DNA of 64,000 nt from Prauserella marina (GCF_002240355.1 NZ_CP016353.1:5433001-5497000), one strand, 5' to 3'. Numbered from the stretch's first letter, positions 18,539 through 29,243 are shown. Numbers and translations: made by a program. The notes: a model not told the origin generated them from the letters alone.

Positions 18539-19636
18539 ATGCGACTGCTCTTCGTCTCGGCACCGCTGCTCGGGCACGCTTTTCCCATGGTTCCGCTCGC
18601 GAGGGCGATGCGGGATTCCGGTCACGACGTGCTCTTCGCGACCGGTGGCGCCGCGCTGTCGGTCGCCGACGCCGGGCTCACCACCGCCGACGTCGGTGCC
18701 CGCGTCCGGCTCGGCAGGGCTGGACTCGGTGTCGCGCTGCGACACCCGCTGTTGGCACGGGTCGAGGCGGCGGGCGCCGCTGACCTCGGGTTCGTCTCCC
18801 GGCTCTTCGGCTCCGTCAACACCAGCATGCTCGCCGACGTACTCGCCGTGGCCGACCGGTGGAAGCCCGACCTGATCGTCCACGAACCCCTCGCGGCCTC
18901 CGCCGCGATCGCCGCCGACCGGTACGGCATTCCCGCGGTCGTGCATGACACGTCACTCTTCGACGGTGCTGCCCTCACCGAGGCGACCGCACGGCGCATG
19001 GGCAGCAAGGTCGCGGCACCCTCGACGGTGCTGCGTACCGCGCCACGCAGCGTGCTCGCCACGGAAGGCGGCTGGCCGCTGCGCTACGTGCCCTACAGCG
19101 GCTCGGGGCCGGTACCAGGATGGCTCACCACCCCCGGCCCACCGAGGGTGCTCGTGAGCCGGAGCACCGTGCAAGGCCCTGGCGGCGGTGCGCTGATGGC
19201 CGCCGTCGCGGCCGCCGCCTCCGAGGTTCCCGCCGAGTTCGTCCTGGTCCGCCCGCCGAAAGCGCTCGCGAGAAAACCCATGCCCGGCAACGTCCGGTTC
19301 GTCGATTGGATACCCATCCCGACGGTGCTGGGTTCGTGTGCCGCGATAGTGCACCACGGCGGGGCGGGAACCCTGCTGACCGCGCTCGCGGCGGGTGTTC
19401 CCCAGCTCGTCGAGCCGGGAGCGGGCGACAGGGCGCGGCACGCCCGGCTGATCAGCGCGCGGGGAGCAGGTCTGGCCGCGAAGTCGGCTGAGGTGACCCC
19501 CGGCCTGCTCGGCGAACTGGTCGCCGACGAGGCCATCGCCTCGGCGGCAGCCGAGGTGCGAGCCGAGATCGCGGCCATGCCCTCTCCGGAGGAAGTGGCC
19601 GACCGGCTCGCCGGTCTCGTCGCCGACCCCGCCTGA
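18539..19636 (+). CDS. GT1-family (UDP/TDP-sugar, macrolide-type) glycosyltransferase
   Basis: 365 residues. The N-terminal domain begins MRLLFVSAPLLGHAFPMVPLARAM, the acceptor-side start of GT-B enzymes. The C-terminal donor signature is VHHGGAGTLLTALAAGVPQLVEPG, as in macrolide and antibiotic glycosyltransferases. The chain is a little shorter than the usual 390-420, with a short linker. The acceptor is unknown and no biosynthetic cluster surrounds it, so a detoxifying role is possible. ATG 18539 has GAGGAGG at good spacing, but that site lies within a strong inverted repeat. Confidence 0.85.
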   Translation: MRLLFVSAPLLGHAFPMVPLARAMRDSGHDVLFATGGAALSVADAGLTTADVGARVRLGRAGLGVALRHPLLARVEAAGAADLGFVSRLFGSVNTSMLADVLAVADRWKPDLIVHEPLAASAAIAADRYGIPAVVHDTSLFDGAALTEATARRMGSKVAAPSTVLRTAPRSVLATEGGWPLRYVPYSGSGPVPGWLTTPGPPRVLVSRSTVQGPGGGALMAAVAAAASEVPAEFVLVRPPKALARKPMPGNVRFVDWIPIPTVLGSCAAIVHHGGAGTLLTALAAGVPQLVEPGAGDRARHARLISARGAGLAAKSAEVTPGLLGELVADEAIASAAAEVRAEIAAMPSPEEVADRLAGLVADPA

Positions 19637-19693
19637 GCATCCCGGAACCCGGAACTCGGCGGGGAGGCAGCTGGGCCGACGTGCCAACCTCGC

Positions 19694-19839
19694 GAGCCCC
19701 CACCCAGCCCGCCGAGATCCGCACTCAGGTCGTCGAGATCCGCACTCAGGATGACGAGATCAGCGCCCAGGCCATCGAGATCCGCGCTCATGTACCCGAG
19801 ATCCGCACCCAGGCACGCGAGAGCCGCATTCGGGCAAGC
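19694..19839 (+). repeat. 21-bp repeat array B
   Basis: After a capping unit starting GAGCCCCC (19694-19713) come six units of exactly 21 bases, at 19714, 19735, 19756, 19777, 19798 and 19819. Four begin GAGATCCGC; the 16-base core is GAGATCCGCACTCAGG followed by five variable bases. It lies between the convergent glycosyltransferase and hybrid kinase genes. Confidence 0.9.
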
Positions 19840-19917
19840 AAGCCACGCCGGACGCTCCACCCGACCAGAAGACCAGAGCCCGTCACCCGCGAGCCGATTC
19901 GAACACGAGCGGAACCC

Positions 19918-22900
19918 TCACGCCGCGGCGATCCACCGCCGAATACAGGTCAGCAATTCTTTGGCGTCAACCGGTTTCGTGACATAGTCGCTTGCCCCGG
20001 CCGCCAGGCTCTTTTCCCTGTCACCCGCCATCGCCTTCGCGGTCACCATGATGATCGGCAAGCTACCGAACCGGGGCATCCTGCGGATCGCGGCGGTCGT
20101 GGCATAGCCGTCCATCTCCGGCATCATCACATCCATCAATATCAGGTCGATGTCCGGGCTGTCCCGCAAAGCCTCGATACCTTTCCTCCCGTTCGGCGCG
20201 TGCTCCACCGACAACCCGTGCAGCTTCAACATCTCCGCGATGGCAAGAACATTGCGCGCGTCATCGTCGATGAGCAGCACCCTTCGTCCGAGCAAACCCG
20301 ACGCAACGGGTTCGACGACCTCCGGCTCCGGCTCCGGTGTCACGGGAAGCAACCCGAGGAAGCGCTCGCGAAGTTCGTCCAAAGAGGACAACAACAGCAC
20401 ACCATGGTCGCGGACATGGGCTTCGATCAGCCTCTCCTGCGCCGCACTCAATCTGCGGGTCGGATGGGCAAGTACCGGAACCCGGTAGTCGCCGTCCGCG
20501 AGCCGTTGCAGGAACGTCAGTGCGGCCGCTCCGGGAAGGCTCGCGTCGAGCACGACACACTGCACCGGCCCCGCCGCCAATCGCTCCATCGCCTCGTCTG
20601 GCATGGCGACGGACTCGACATCGACCGCCTCCCTCGCGTCGGCGAGATCCGTCGCGAAACCTCGCACGAGCAACGTCAGCAACTGATCCTCACCCGCTTC
20701 GACAACGAGCACCCTGCGAGCGAGCACGGGTTCCGGCCGGGCCCCCATATCGATGACCGCGGTGTCGAAATCAGGGGTCACCGGTACATAGAGCGTGAAC
20801 GTGCTACCCGCACCCAGTCGGCTCTGCGCCCTCAGCTCCCCGCCAAGCAGATTCGCCACCTGCCTGCTGATCGACAGCCCTAGCCCCGTGCCACCGTATC
20901 GGCGGCTCGTGGTGCCGTCCGCCTGCTGGAAAGCACCGAAGATCGTGCTCAGGTTTTCCTCCGCGATCCCGATTCCGGTGTCGATGACGGAGAAAGCCAG
21001 CCACGGATCGTCGGCACCACCCCCGGGAACCTGGTCGGCAGGCACAAGACGCACCCGCAGCTTGACCTTCCCCTTCTCGGTGAACTTCACGGCGTTGGAG
21101 AGCATGTTGCGCAGCACCTGCCTCAGTCGCTGCTCATCGGTGCTGAGCTGCTCGGGGACATCGGGGTCGACGACGGCTTCGAACTCAAGCCCCTTTTCCG
21201 CGGTGAGCGGCTGGAACGTGGTACGCACGTATTCGACCTGCTGCCGCAACTCGACCAGCTCGGGGTGGATGTCCATCTTGCCCGCCTCGACCTTCGAAAG
21301 ATCGAGGATGTCATTGATGAGTTGCAGCAGATCCGTGCCCGCCGATTCGATGACCTTCGCGAACTCGACCTGCTTGGGAGTCAGGTTCTGAGTCGAGTTC
21401 TGCGAGAGCACCCCGGCGAGGATCAGCAAGCTTGTCAACGGGGTGCGCAATTCATGCGACATGTTGGCAAGGAACTCCGACTTGTACTTCGAGGTGAGAG
21501 CGAGTTGTTGCGCCCTCTCCTCGATCTCCTGCCTCGCCTGTTCGATCTCGAAGTTCTTCACCTCGATATCGCGGTTCTGCCTGGCAAGCAGTTCTGCCTT
21601 CTCCTCCAGTTCCGCATTGGACTGTTGCAGTTTCGCCTGCTGTGCCTGCAACTCCTCGGTCCGCACACTCAGCTCAGCCGCGAGTCGCTGCGATTCCTCA
21701 AGCAGGACATCCGTCCTGGCATTGGCCACGATCGTGTTGACGTTGACGCCGATGCTCTCCATGAGCTGCTCAAGGAAATCCCGTTGCACCAAGGAGAATC
21801 TGGTGAAGGAGGCCAGTTCGATGACGCCGACGACCTGCTCCTCGAACACGATGGGCAAAACGATCAGGTTCACCGGTGGCGCGGAACCGAGACTGGACGA
21901 GATCCGGACGTAGTCGGGTGGGGTCTGCTCGACCAGGATCGCCTTCCTGGTACTGGCGACCTGCCCCAGCAATGATTGCCCCAACTCGTATTCGGTGGCC
22001 CCCTGGCCACTCTCGGCACCGCCATAGCTGGCGAGCAGACGCAGCCGCTCACCCTGTTCCTTGAGGAAGAACGTTCCGTACTGTGCTCCGACGAGCGGGG
22101 TCAGCTCGTTCATGATCAGTTGGGTGACCGCACGCAGATCGCGGTGCCCCTGCAACAATCCCGATATCCGCGCGAGGTTGGTGTTGAGCCAATCCTGATC
22201 CTGGTTGGCCAACGTCGTCTCGCGCAGCGACCGCACCATCGCGTTGATGTTGTCCTTGAGCTCGGATACCTCACCCTTCGCCTCGACGGTGATAGACCTG
22301 GTCAGGTCTCCCGTCGCGACGGCACTGGTGACCTCCGCGATCGCCCGCACCTGCCGCGTGAGATTCCCGGCCAGCTCGTTGACATTCTCGGTCAACCGTT
22401 TCCAGGTTCCCGAAACTCCCTCGACCTCAGCCTGACCTCCGAGTTGCCCCTCCTTGCCAACCTCACGAGCAACTCGCGTCACCTCCGCCGCGAACGAGGA
22501 AAGCGTGTCCACCATCGTGTTGATCGTCGTCTTTAGTTCGAGAATCTCACCCCTGGCATCGACATCGATCTTCTGCGAGAGGTTCCCCCTCGCCACCGCG
22601 GTCGTGACCTGCGCGATCGACCGCACCTGGCCGGTGAGGTTGTTCGCCATCGAGTTGACGTTGTCGGTGAGGTCTTTCCAAGTCCCGGCGACATTGGCCA
22701 CCCTGGCTTGCCCGCCGAGGATGCCCTCGGTACCTACCTCACGCGCGACCCTCGTGACCTCGTCGGCGAACGCGGACAACGTGTCGACCATCGTGTTGAT
22801 CGTCTGCGCCAGCCCCGCGACCTCACCTTTGGCCTCGACGGTGATGCGCTGGGAAAGATCGCCGCGCGCGACCGCGGCCGAGACCTGCGCGATGGAGCGG

Positions 22901-24048
22901 ACCTGATCGGTCAAATTGTCCGCCATCACGTTCACGGACTCGGTCAAACCCTTCCACGTCCCCGAAACACCCTTCACATCAGCCTGACCACCCAACCGCC
23001 CCTCAGTACCCACCTCACGCGCAACCCGCGTCACCTCATCAGCAAACGACGACAACTGATCCACCATCGTGTTGATCGTCGACTTCAACTCAAAAATCTC
23101 ACCACGCGCATCCACCGTAATCTTCTGCGAAAGATCTCCCCTGGCGACGGCGGTGGCGACCTGCGCGATGGAACGCACCTGCGCCGTCAAATTCCCAGCC
23201 ATGAAATTCACCGACGTCGTCAGATCCCGCCACGTACCGGCGACACCGGGAACCTGGGCCTGCCCGCCCAGGATGCCCTCGGTGCCCACCTCACGGGCAA
23301 CACGCGTCACCTCGTCGGCGAACGACGACAACTGATCCACCATCGTGTTGATCGTCGACTTCAGTTCCAGAATCTCACCACGCGCGTCGACGGTGATCTT
23401 CTGCGAAAGATCTCCCTTGGCCACCGCAGTGGTGACCTCCGCGATCGAGCGCACCTGCGCCGTCAAATTCCCAGCCATGAAATTCACCGACGTCGTCAAG
23501 TCCCGCCACGTACCGGCGACACCGGGAACTTCGGCCTGCCCGCCGAGGCGTCCCTCGCTACCGACCTCACGCGCGACCCGGGTCACCTCGTCGGCGAACG
23601 ACGACAGTTGGTCGACCATCGTGTTGATCGTGTTCTTGAGTTCGAGCAACTCTCCCCTGACCTGCACGGTGATCTTCTGCGAAAGATCACCCCTCGCGAC
23701 CGCGGTGGCGACACCCGCGATGTCCCGCACTTGCGCGGTCAGGTTCCCTGCCATCGCGTTGACCGATTCGGTCAAGTCCTTCCACGTGCCCGACACCCCG
23801 GGTACCGTCGCCTGGCCACCGAGTTTGCCATCGGTGCCCACCTCTCTCGCCACCCTCGTGACCTCGGAGGTGAACACCGACAGTTGGTCGACCATGCCGT
23901 TGAAAACGGTCGAAATCTCATCGAGCAACGGATCGTCGACGCCGGGGAGCCGCGTGCTGAAGTCCCCGTCACGCACCGATTTGAGCCCGTCCAGCAACAG
24001 CAGGAGACGCTCATTGTTCCGCGTCGATGTGGACGGTCGCTCATTCAT
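19918..24048 (-). CDS. Soluble hybrid sensor histidine kinase with tandem HAMP repeats
   Basis: 1376 residues without membrane segments. Order: an N-terminal HAMP-like helix; six tandem 92-residue HAMP units, each with AREVG..G.LGGQA.V.GV.GTW..LT..VN; a GAF-like domain (about 665-820); a long coiled coil; HisKA with His865 in [10 protein letters not shown]; HATPase_c with SNAVKF, DTGIGI and GGTGLGL; a degenerate receiver (Asp1168 present, acidic pair altered to EAGED); and a full receiver with Asp1306 in [13 protein letters not shown]. The layout matches Streptomyces OsaA-type osmoadaptation kinases, but function is inferred. ATG 24048 has GGAG upstream; a TTG at 24078 would overlap the upstream regulator's stop. 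Confidence 0.92.
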   Translation of the reverse strand: MNERPSTSTRNNERLLLLLDGLKSVRDGDFSTRLPGVDDPLLDEISTVFNGMVDQLSVFTSEVTRVAREVGTDGKLGGQATVPGVSGTWKDLTESVNAMAGNLTAQVRDIAGVATAVARGDLSQKITVQVRGELLELKNTINTMVDQLSSFADEVTRVAREVGSEGRLGGQAEVPGVAGTWRDLTTSVNFMAGNLTAQVRSIAEVTTAVAKGDLSQKITVDARGEILELKSTINTMVDQLSSFADEVTRVAREVGTEGILGGQAQVPGVAGTWRDLTTSVNFMAGNLTAQVRSIAQVATAVARGDLSQKITVDARGEIFELKSTINTMVDQLSSFADEVTRVAREVGTEGRLGGQADVKGVSGTWKGLTESVNVMADNLTDQVRSIAQVSAAVARGDLSQRITVEAKGEVAGLAQTINTMVDTLSAFADEVTRVAREVGTEGILGGQARVANVAGTWKDLTDNVNSMANNLTGQVRSIAQVTTAVARGNLSQKIDVDARGEILELKTTINTMVDTLSSFAAEVTRVAREVGKEGQLGGQAEVEGVSGTWKRLTENVNELAGNLTRQVRAIAEVTSAVATGDLTRSITVEAKGEVSELKDNINAMVRSLRETTLANQDQDWLNTNLARISGLLQGHRDLRAVTQLIMNELTPLVGAQYGTFFLKEQGERLRLLASYGGAESGQGATEYELGQSLLGQVASTRKAILVEQTPPDYVRISSSLGSAPPVNLIVLPIVFEEQVVGVIELASFTRFSLVQRDFLEQLMESIGVNVNTIVANARTDVLLEESQRLAAELSVRTEELQAQQAKLQQSNAELEEKAELLARQNRDIEVKNFEIEQARQEIEERAQQLALTSKYKSEFLANMSHELRTPLTSLLILAGVLSQNSTQNLTPKQVEFAKVIESAGTDLLQLINDILDLSKVEAGKMDIHPELVELRQQVEYVRTTFQPLTAEKGLEFEAVVDPDVPEQLSTDEQRLRQVLRNMLSNAVKFTEKGKVKLRVRLVPADQVPGGGADDPWLAFSVIDTGIGIAEENLSTIFGAFQQADGTTSRRYGGTGLGLSISRQVANLLGGELRAQSRLGAGSTFTLYVPVTPDFDTAVIDMGARPEPVLARRVLVVEAGEDQLLTLLVRGFATDLADAREAVDVESVAMPDEAMERLAAGPVQCVVLDASLPGAAALTFLQRLADGDYRVPVLAHPTRRLSAAQERLIEAHVRDHGVLLLSSLDELRERFLGLLPVTPEPEPEVVEPVASGLLGRRVLLIDDDARNVLAIAEMLKLHGLSVEHAPNGRKGIEALRDSPDIDLILMDVMMPEMDGYATTAAIRRMPRFGSLPIIMVTAKAMAGDREKSLAAGASDYVTKPVDAKELLTCIRRWIAAA
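22500..23630 (-). repeat. Internal 276-bp DNA repeats coding the HAMP units
   Basis: The same word (ATCGTGTTGATCG on the plus strand) recurs near 22513, 22790, 23066, 23342 and 23618, each 276 bases apart, equal to 92 residues. Copies around 22950-23530 are nearly identical at DNA level, showing recent duplication or gene conversion. Confidence 0.85.
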
Positions 24049-24074
24049 CGGCGCACTCCCTTTGCGTAGCGGGG

Positions 24075-24533
24075 TCAACGGCCGGTTGGCCGACCTGGCA
24101 CCTCGACGTCGAAAAACACCTCACCGGCCGCGACGCGCCGGATAGTATCCAACAAATCCTCAAGCCTGCCTGCTTTCAACAACAGACCGGCGCCACCGGC
24201 CTCGGCGACACGTTCGGCGACTTCTCTGTCGGCGACTCCGGTGAATACGAGCACCTTGCTTTCCGGTGACACCCGGTGCAGTTCCGCTATCGCGTCGATA
24301 CCGTCCCCGTCGGGTAACCGGCGGTCGAGCAGTACGACACCGGGCCTGATTCCTTCGATGACCTCGACGGCCTCACCGATGGAGGTGGCCTGCCCCGCGA
24401 GTTCGATGTCATCGACCGACTCGAAGGCTGAGACAAGAGCCATCGTCACCATCGAGTGGTCCTCGACAAGCATCAGCCTGACGGTTGCCACGTCTTCGGC
24501 TTCAGCCGAGTCGTCAGACGAGAACGCAGGCAC
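24075..24533 (-). CDS. Single-domain response regulator
   Basis: About 152 residues: a receiver domain only, without a DNA-binding domain. [21 protein letters not shown] carries the acidic pair, [13 protein letters not shown] the phospho-acceptor Asp70, VLVFTG the Thr switch, and LLLKAG the conserved Lys. It resembles NarL-type receivers cut off before the output. GTG 24533 has GGAGGTGAT upstream at the best spacing; ATG 24539 is only 2 bases from it. The stop is 26 bases before the hybrid kinase start, so the two form an operon and it is the likely phosphotransfer partner. Confidence 0.85.
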   Translation of the reverse strand: MPAFSSDDSAEAEDVATVRLMLVEDHSMVTMALVSAFESVDDIELAGQATSIGEAVEVIEGIRPGVVLLDRRLPDGDGIDAIAELHRVSPESKVLVFTGVADREVAERVAEAGGAGLLLKAGRLEDLLDTIRRVAAGEVFFDVEVPGRPTGR

Positions 24534-24859
24534 ACGCATCACCTCCGGCTGCACGGGTGCCCTGCAGCGCAGCCGGTCGTCGACCACGCGCAAGCAAAAG
24601 TCTAAGGCAGTGTCCATCGGTTAGGCGACACTTTCCACGCCAGCAGCTCACCTGATCCATACAATGGCCCCTTGGTTCGGAATCCCTTGCTCATCGTCCT
24701 TTTGAGACGTAATTCCACTTCGCGGCATTCGATTTCGAATGGCTTGCCCCCAACGGCACGGCTATCGTGCCTAACGCCGAGACGCATCGGCTTCTACACC
24801 ACAACACCAAGAACACAGGCTCGGGTAGAACTCCGAGCACGCTCGAACGGAGGGGTTCC
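24534..24859. other. Divergent promoter region
   Basis: 326 bases between the response-regulator/kinase operon (minus) and an SDR gene (plus). Comparatively AT-rich around 24660-24730. No convincing hairpin or palindrome was found. Confidence 0.4.
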
Positions 24860-25615
24860 GTGGCGCTTTACGATGTCTCGAACCGGTCTGCAATCGTGTC
24901 CGGAGGCGGCTCCGGCATCGGTAGGGCCATCGCACTGGAACTCGCGAAAAGTGGCGCGGCCGTACTGGTATTCGACCTTCGCGAAGACGACGCGAAGAAA
25001 GTCGCCGACGAAATCACCTCAACTGGCGGGCTGGCCACCGCGTTCACCGGCGACGTGACGGACATCGACGTCGTCAACCGCAGTATCACCGCTGCCGGTG
25101 AAATGGGCCCCCTTCGCATAGCCGTCAACAACGCCGGAATCGGAGGCACCGCGGCACCGATCGCCGAAGTCACGACAGAAGATTGGCGGAAGGTACTCGC
25201 CGTCAACCTCGACGCTGTGTTCTACGCGGCGAGAGCTCAGGTTCCGGCAATCGCCGCCGCCGGGGGCGGCGCCATCATCAACATGTCCTCGGTGCTGGGA
25301 AGTGTTGGTTTCGCGACGTCAAGCGCTTATGTCACGGCCAAGCACGGATTGCTGGGATTGACCAAGAACATCGCCCTCGAATACGCCGGACAGGGTGTGC
25401 GCTCCGTAGCCGTCGGACCGGGTTTCATCAAAACTCCGCTCGTAGACGCTCATCTCGACGACGAGACCAAGGAGTTCCTCGAAAGCAAGCACGCCCTCGG
25501 GCGCCTCGGCAAGCCCGAGGAAGTCGCCGGACTCGTCGCCTTCCTCGCCAGCGATGCGGCTTCGTTCATCACCGGCAGTTACCACCTGGTCGATGGCGGC
25601 TACGCCGCGCAGTGA
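24860..25615 (+). CDS. SDR-family NAD(P)-dependent oxidoreductase (classical)
   Basis: 251 residues, a complete classical SDR: GGGSGIG at 15-21 (cofactor), NNAG at 90-93, Ser144, Tyr157 and Lys161 in SSAYVTAKHG, and the C-terminal SFITGSYHLVDGGYAAQ typical of glucose/3-oxoacyl-ACP-reductase-like members. Asp39 after the second strand (VLVFDLRE) suggests NAD+ preference. GTG 24860 has GGAGGGG upstream; the earlier in-frame ATG 24767 is in non-coding-like sequence. The substrate is unknown. Confidence 0.9.
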   Translation: MALYDVSNRSAIVSGGGSGIGRAIALELAKSGAAVLVFDLREDDAKKVADEITSTGGLATAFTGDVTDIDVVNRSITAAGEMGPLRIAVNNAGIGGTAAPIAEVTTEDWRKVLAVNLDAVFYAARAQVPAIAAAGGGAIINMSSVLGSVGFATSSAYVTAKHGLLGLTKNIALEYAGQGVRSVAVGPGFIKTPLVDAHLDDETKEFLESKHALGRLGKPEEVAGLVAFLASDAASFITGSYHLVDGGYAAQ

Positions 25616-25854
25616 AACTCCAGCGGGGAAGTTGTCGCCACAGCCTCAGCTCACCACAAGTGCCATGGCCTCAGCCGAGCCCCCTCGCTCCTTCAATGAT
25701 CGTAACCAGCACAGCCGCTACAGCCACACCACACCGTCATCCTTCGTAACCGTACGCAAACCCCAGTGATCGCAGGCGTCATGGGCCCCTGCCCGACGCC
25801 CTCACCAGGCCGCCGGACCGGAGTGGCCCCGACCCGCTCTGGCTCGGCTGCGGA

Positions 25855-25890
25855 AACCGGGTGGCCGGTCGTCCAGCCGGCCACCCGGTT
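25855..25890. terminator. Perfect 14-bp hairpin between convergent genes
   Basis: AACCGGGTGGCCGG (25855-25868), loop TCGTCCAG, CCGGCCACCCGGTT (25877-25890). It lies between the SDR end and the methyltransferase end, so it can stop transcription from both sides. The rest of 25616-25925 shows no gene. Confidence 0.75.
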
Positions 25891-25925
25891 CCGGCGCGAC
25901 CACTGCCGCAAGCAGAGTCAGTGCC

Positions 25926-26774
25926 TCACACCTTCTGGCCCAGTGCGGCGAACGCACTGCTGGCAGCCGGTTGGTCGAGATACTCCTCATTCGCAGGCGA
26001 AGGGTACTCATCCGGTCGCCAATGCGGGATCCACACAACTCCGGGGTCTACAAGTTCGAAGCCGGTGAAGAACCTCGCGAACTCCTCCTTGCTGCGCACG
26101 AACAACCGGGAACTGGAACGCTCGTACTGTCGGCGCACTTCTTCCCGCTTGTCCTCACCTTCCAGCGGAACTCCATCGATGGTCATGTGCGAGGACATGA
26201 AGTACGAACCAGCCGGTAGCAAGTCTCGATACCGCGTGATCACGCCATGCGGATCGTCATCAGGGCCGAAGAAGTACAGAACCCCGACCGCGATCAACCC
26301 AATCGGCTTGTGCGGGTTCAGCACGCCGGTGTCCATGGCGCGCTCCCAGATGTCTTCTACGTTCCTGAGATCACCATGCAGCACCGCGTGCCTGTTGAGA
26401 TCACCCTGCTTCTCAAGCAGCACTCGCGAGTGCGCGACCGCCACTGGTTCATTGTCGACGTAGACCGTCCGACTGTCCGGGTTGACCGCGTCGGCGATCT
26501 CATGCACGTTGCCGACCGTCGGAACACCGGACCCCAAGTCGAGGAACTGCGTAATACCCTGCTGTGCAAGGTAGTGGACACCACGGCCGAGGTATTCCCT
26601 CCCGACCCTGGCAAGCGTCCTCACCATCGGGAACGTCTCAACGGCCTTGGCCCCGAACTCCCGGTCGATGGCCCAGTTGGTCGTTCCCCCGAGGTACCAG
26701 TCGTAGATCCGAGCGGGATTGGGCCGCTCCAGATCCACACCTTCCGGGACGGGCTGGGGATCATTTTGGGACAT
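25926..26774 (-). CDS. SAM-dependent methyltransferase, DUF574/PF04672 type
   Basis: 282 residues. Family marks are RPNPARIYDWYLGGTTNWAIDREF at the start, FLDLGSGVPTVGNVHEIADAV (SAM loop), YVDNEPVAVAHSRVLL and LIAVGVLYFFGPDDDP. The family is abundant in Streptomyces and Pseudonocardiaceae, often beside XRE/DUF397 pairs, with substrates unknown. No such pair is seen here. ATG 26774 is preceded by GGAG. It borders a lower-GC, decayed zone on its upstream side. Confidence 0.9.
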   Translation of the reverse strand: MSQNDPQPVPEGVDLERPNPARIYDWYLGGTTNWAIDREFGAKAVETFPMVRTLARVGREYLGRGVHYLAQQGITQFLDLGSGVPTVGNVHEIADAVNPDSRTVYVDNEPVAVAHSRVLLEKQGDLNRHAVLHGDLRNVEDIWERAMDTGVLNPHKPIGLIAVGVLYFFGPDDDPHGVITRYRDLLPAGSYFMSSHMTIDGVPLEGEDKREEVRRQYERSSSRLFVRSKEEFARFFTGFELVDPGVVWIPHWRPDEYPSPANEEYLDQPAASSAFAALGQKV

Positions 26775-26928
26775 GCGTTCTCCTCTGGCGTATTCCGGGC
26801 CCTCCCCGCACCTTAGCGGTCACTGTCCGGTTTCCCCACGTAGTGGTCACTACTCCAAATGCCAACCTCCGACACAAGACGAGTTCAGCGGCTCACCCAA
26901 TGCAGCACCGCTCATCAACCCAGACAGC

Positions 26929-27501
26929 TCAGTCGCACACACCAAGGTAGGCACCGTGACGCCTCGACACATGTGTGTCGACACGCAGAGAGCCACCACA
27001 GCCTTCACACGCCACCCTCTGCCCTGTCACACAGACCGCTTCGGTGACCGTTCGGCATTGCGGGCAGTAGACCCGCTTCCGGTCGGTTGAGGTCACATAG
27101 ATCCGAATCTCCGCCTCGACCGCCCCGTACGCGACCACCTCGGACCTCGCAACCAGAACATCGACCTCCGATCCTGCAAGCATCAACCGCCAACCGACCC
27201 GGGCTTCTGCCAGCCAGCAATGAAGCACCGCCAAAGCTGACTCATCCGCTCTCCTGGCACGAAGAGTCCTTAGTGGACATCTCGAAGAAACACTTTCAGT
27301 CCACAGCTTCAATACCGGAACCGCGGCATCACCGAAAGCCACCATTCCGAATGACACCCCAGCCGGATCAACACCGGGCGGCTCTGTCATCCACCGAGGT
27401 ACATTGCTCCCGTTCTGGCTCACGCCGTCGACGATACCCACCCAAAAGGCCACCGACACATCGATGCAGCTCGACAGAAAATCTGGGTCCTGCATCGGCA
27501 C
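26929..27501 (-). CDS. DmmA-like (dimethylamine monooxygenase subunit) protein, probably truncated
   Basis: 190 residues. GWRLMLAGSEVDVLVARS followed by RKRVYCPQCRTVTEAVC, RVACEGCGGSLRV and SRRHGAYLG gives the C-terminal zinc-ribbon pattern of dimethylamine monooxygenase subunit DmmA-like proteins (CPxC...CxGC). The frame ends abruptly at YLGVCD, a few residues short of the usual tail. No DmmB, DmmC or DmmD gene adjoins, and the flanks are decayed. It therefore looks like an orphan or dying copy. GTG 27501 is the earliest start, without a clear ribosome site. Confidence 0.5.
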   Translation of the reverse strand: MPMQDPDFLSSCIDVSVAFWVGIVDGVSQNGSNVPRWMTEPPGVDPAGVSFGMVAFGDAAVPVLKLWTESVSSRCPLRTLRARRADESALAVLHCWLAEARVGWRLMLAGSEVDVLVARSEVVAYGAVEAEIRIYVTSTDRKRVYCPQCRTVTEAVCVTGQRVACEGCGGSLRVDTHVSRRHGAYLGVCD

Positions 27502-27644
27502 TGATCAAGGCCCGAAAACCAACAGGCCAGTCAACAGGTAAGACAGCACTCGAATCATTTGGATAACACCTCCACAACTTACAATAGAGACAATCGCTCA
27601 GATAACAACGAGAACAGGGACCCTCGACTTACCTTTTTCGATGG

Positions 27645-28019
27645 ATGGTTACTTTTCGGCGTGCTGTGACATTTTATGAACACGATTCAGCTGGAGAGGA
27701 CATCCTCGCTGACGACTTCGCGTTTCGCGGCCCACTTGGCGCCGAGACGAGAACACTTGACGACTGGCGAACCTACCGGGACATGATCCGCAACCACTCC
27801 TCAGACTTTTCACAACAAGCTCATCGAAGGACCCGAGCGGCGGCGCGGCTTCTCTGCAGTGGCCACCACGATGGCACGCTCGTCGACATGCCAGCCACGG
27901 TAAGAGTTCGAGTACGCAGGGGCAGCATTCTTCACAGCACCGGAAAACAAGCTCACCTCAGCTTGGATCCTCGGAACCTGCCGGAACTACGACGCCAACT
28001 CGACGACCAGAAACACTGA
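27645..28019 (+). pseudogene. SnoaL-like (NTF2-fold) gene remnant with frameshifts
   Basis: The frame shows ILADDFAFRGPLGAETRTLDDWRTYRDMIRNHSSDF and later TRAAARLLCSGHHDGTLVDMPAT and LPELRRQLDDQ, which fit SnoaL-like polyketide-cyclase-family proteins in order. Between them the text is unlike the family, but dropping one T from the TTTT at 27807-27810 gives SSDFHNKLIEG, as the family expects. A second shift restores the first frame. The N-terminus is also short. This reads as a decayed gene, not a working one. Confidence 0.45.
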
Positions 28020-28930
28020 CGTCCACCTCAAGTCAGGGTGGATGATGATCGCGCGCTGACATGATCACTCTGGTGGCGGACAAGTAATGACCCCCTCGGC
28101 ACCGCGGTCGCATGAGCGTCGCGAGTATGCCTTTTTCTTGTGCGTCGGCCCCGAGGGCCGACCTGATGGCTTCGTTGGTCATACACTCACTGTAGCAAGA
28201 TACTCGAACAAGTGTTCTACACATTTGAGTGATGATCTCGCGTCACGATGATGGAAACATGGTCTCCACACCACCCACCCGAACCGCCCAAGGAACGGTT
28301 GCTCAAGAACACAACTTTTGGCTGCACACAACAAAAGTCAGCCACTCTCCTCACGTAACTCCAGTACGATTCGGCTCCCTCGAAGGAATGTGGTGGATCA
28401 GCAGTGAAAGAAGACGCGACAGCATCTCGCTGGCATACCTCAAACACGGTCTTAGCAACCCGGATGAACAAGCACATCAACAAGGATGGTTTCGTGAAAT
28501 CCCAGTACTTCATTGAGAAATTCAGCGGCCAAGACAGGCCCGGCGACGTCGCCGTCAGGTCCGATGGTGAGGGCATGTTGCCGTGCATCGCGACGCAACA
28601 AAGAGAATCACGGGAAGAATCAGCGAGCCGAACAAGCCGTGGTCAACCTGACAACAAGCAGAAGATCGGACGGAGTCCACACGCACCACGCGCTCGATCA
28701 CCGGGCTAGACGAGGTGACGTACAGCTCGGAACGTCAGACCCATAGGAACGGGGCCAAGACACAACGGGACGACGTCGCCGGACCCAGCGGGACGGGCGT
28801 GGGCAAGCCATAGCGACGCAACGGGCGGGGGCTGCGACGGGCAAGAATCCGGCGGTACGGCGGGTACGGCGGAACGGCGAGGCGAGCCGCCGCACGGAGC
28901 CCGGAAAATCAGGGCGGGACAGCGGCCAAC

Positions 28931-29026
28931 GAGGCAACGAGGCAACGAGGCAACGAGGCAACGAGGCAACGAGGCAACGAGGCAACGAGGCAACGAGGCA
29001 ACGAGGCAACGAGGCAACGAGGCAAG
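28931..29026 (+). repeat. Octamer satellite (GAGGCAAC), 12 copies
   Basis: Eleven exact head-to-tail copies of GAGGCAAC from 28931 to 29018, then a twelfth with one change (GAGGCAAG). A worn copy (CGGCCAAC) precedes it. Eight is not a multiple of three, so copy-number change would shift any frame crossing it. Confidence 0.95.
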
Positions 29027-29243
29027 CGTGCTTCACATGGGAACTCCAATCGGTTGCCGGGCAGTCACCAAACAGCATCGACGTGCCGGGGCGGGCGAAT
29101 CCGGTGTCGGTACCCGCGAGGCATGCGTCCGGGACGACGAATTCGACGCAAGGAGCGCGAGGGGCGCATCCAGGCGACTGAGATGCACTCTCACCAACAA
29201 CATGGGCGACCTATTGACGCACTGCTAGAAACGGAGGTGGTTC

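Noticed and set aside
19681-20883. 400-residue plus-strand frame beginning with EIRTQ heptads
   Set aside because: It runs through repeat array B and then antisense through the hybrid kinase gene; the heptads come from the 21-bp period and the rest is a shadow.
22708-24069. 453-residue plus-strand frame with repeated [15 protein letters not shown]-like text
   Set aside because: It is the antisense shadow of the HAMP repeats; the minus-strand frame has the complete kinase domains.
28033-28224. Minus-strand small frame MTNEAIRSALGADAQEKGIL
   Set aside because: No good ribosome site, no known family, and it sits in a decayed zone; left as unproven.
28931-29026. Possible CRISPR array
   Set aside because: The unit is 8 bases with no spacers, and no cas gene is present. 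The 21-bp arrays also lack spacer structure and cas genes.
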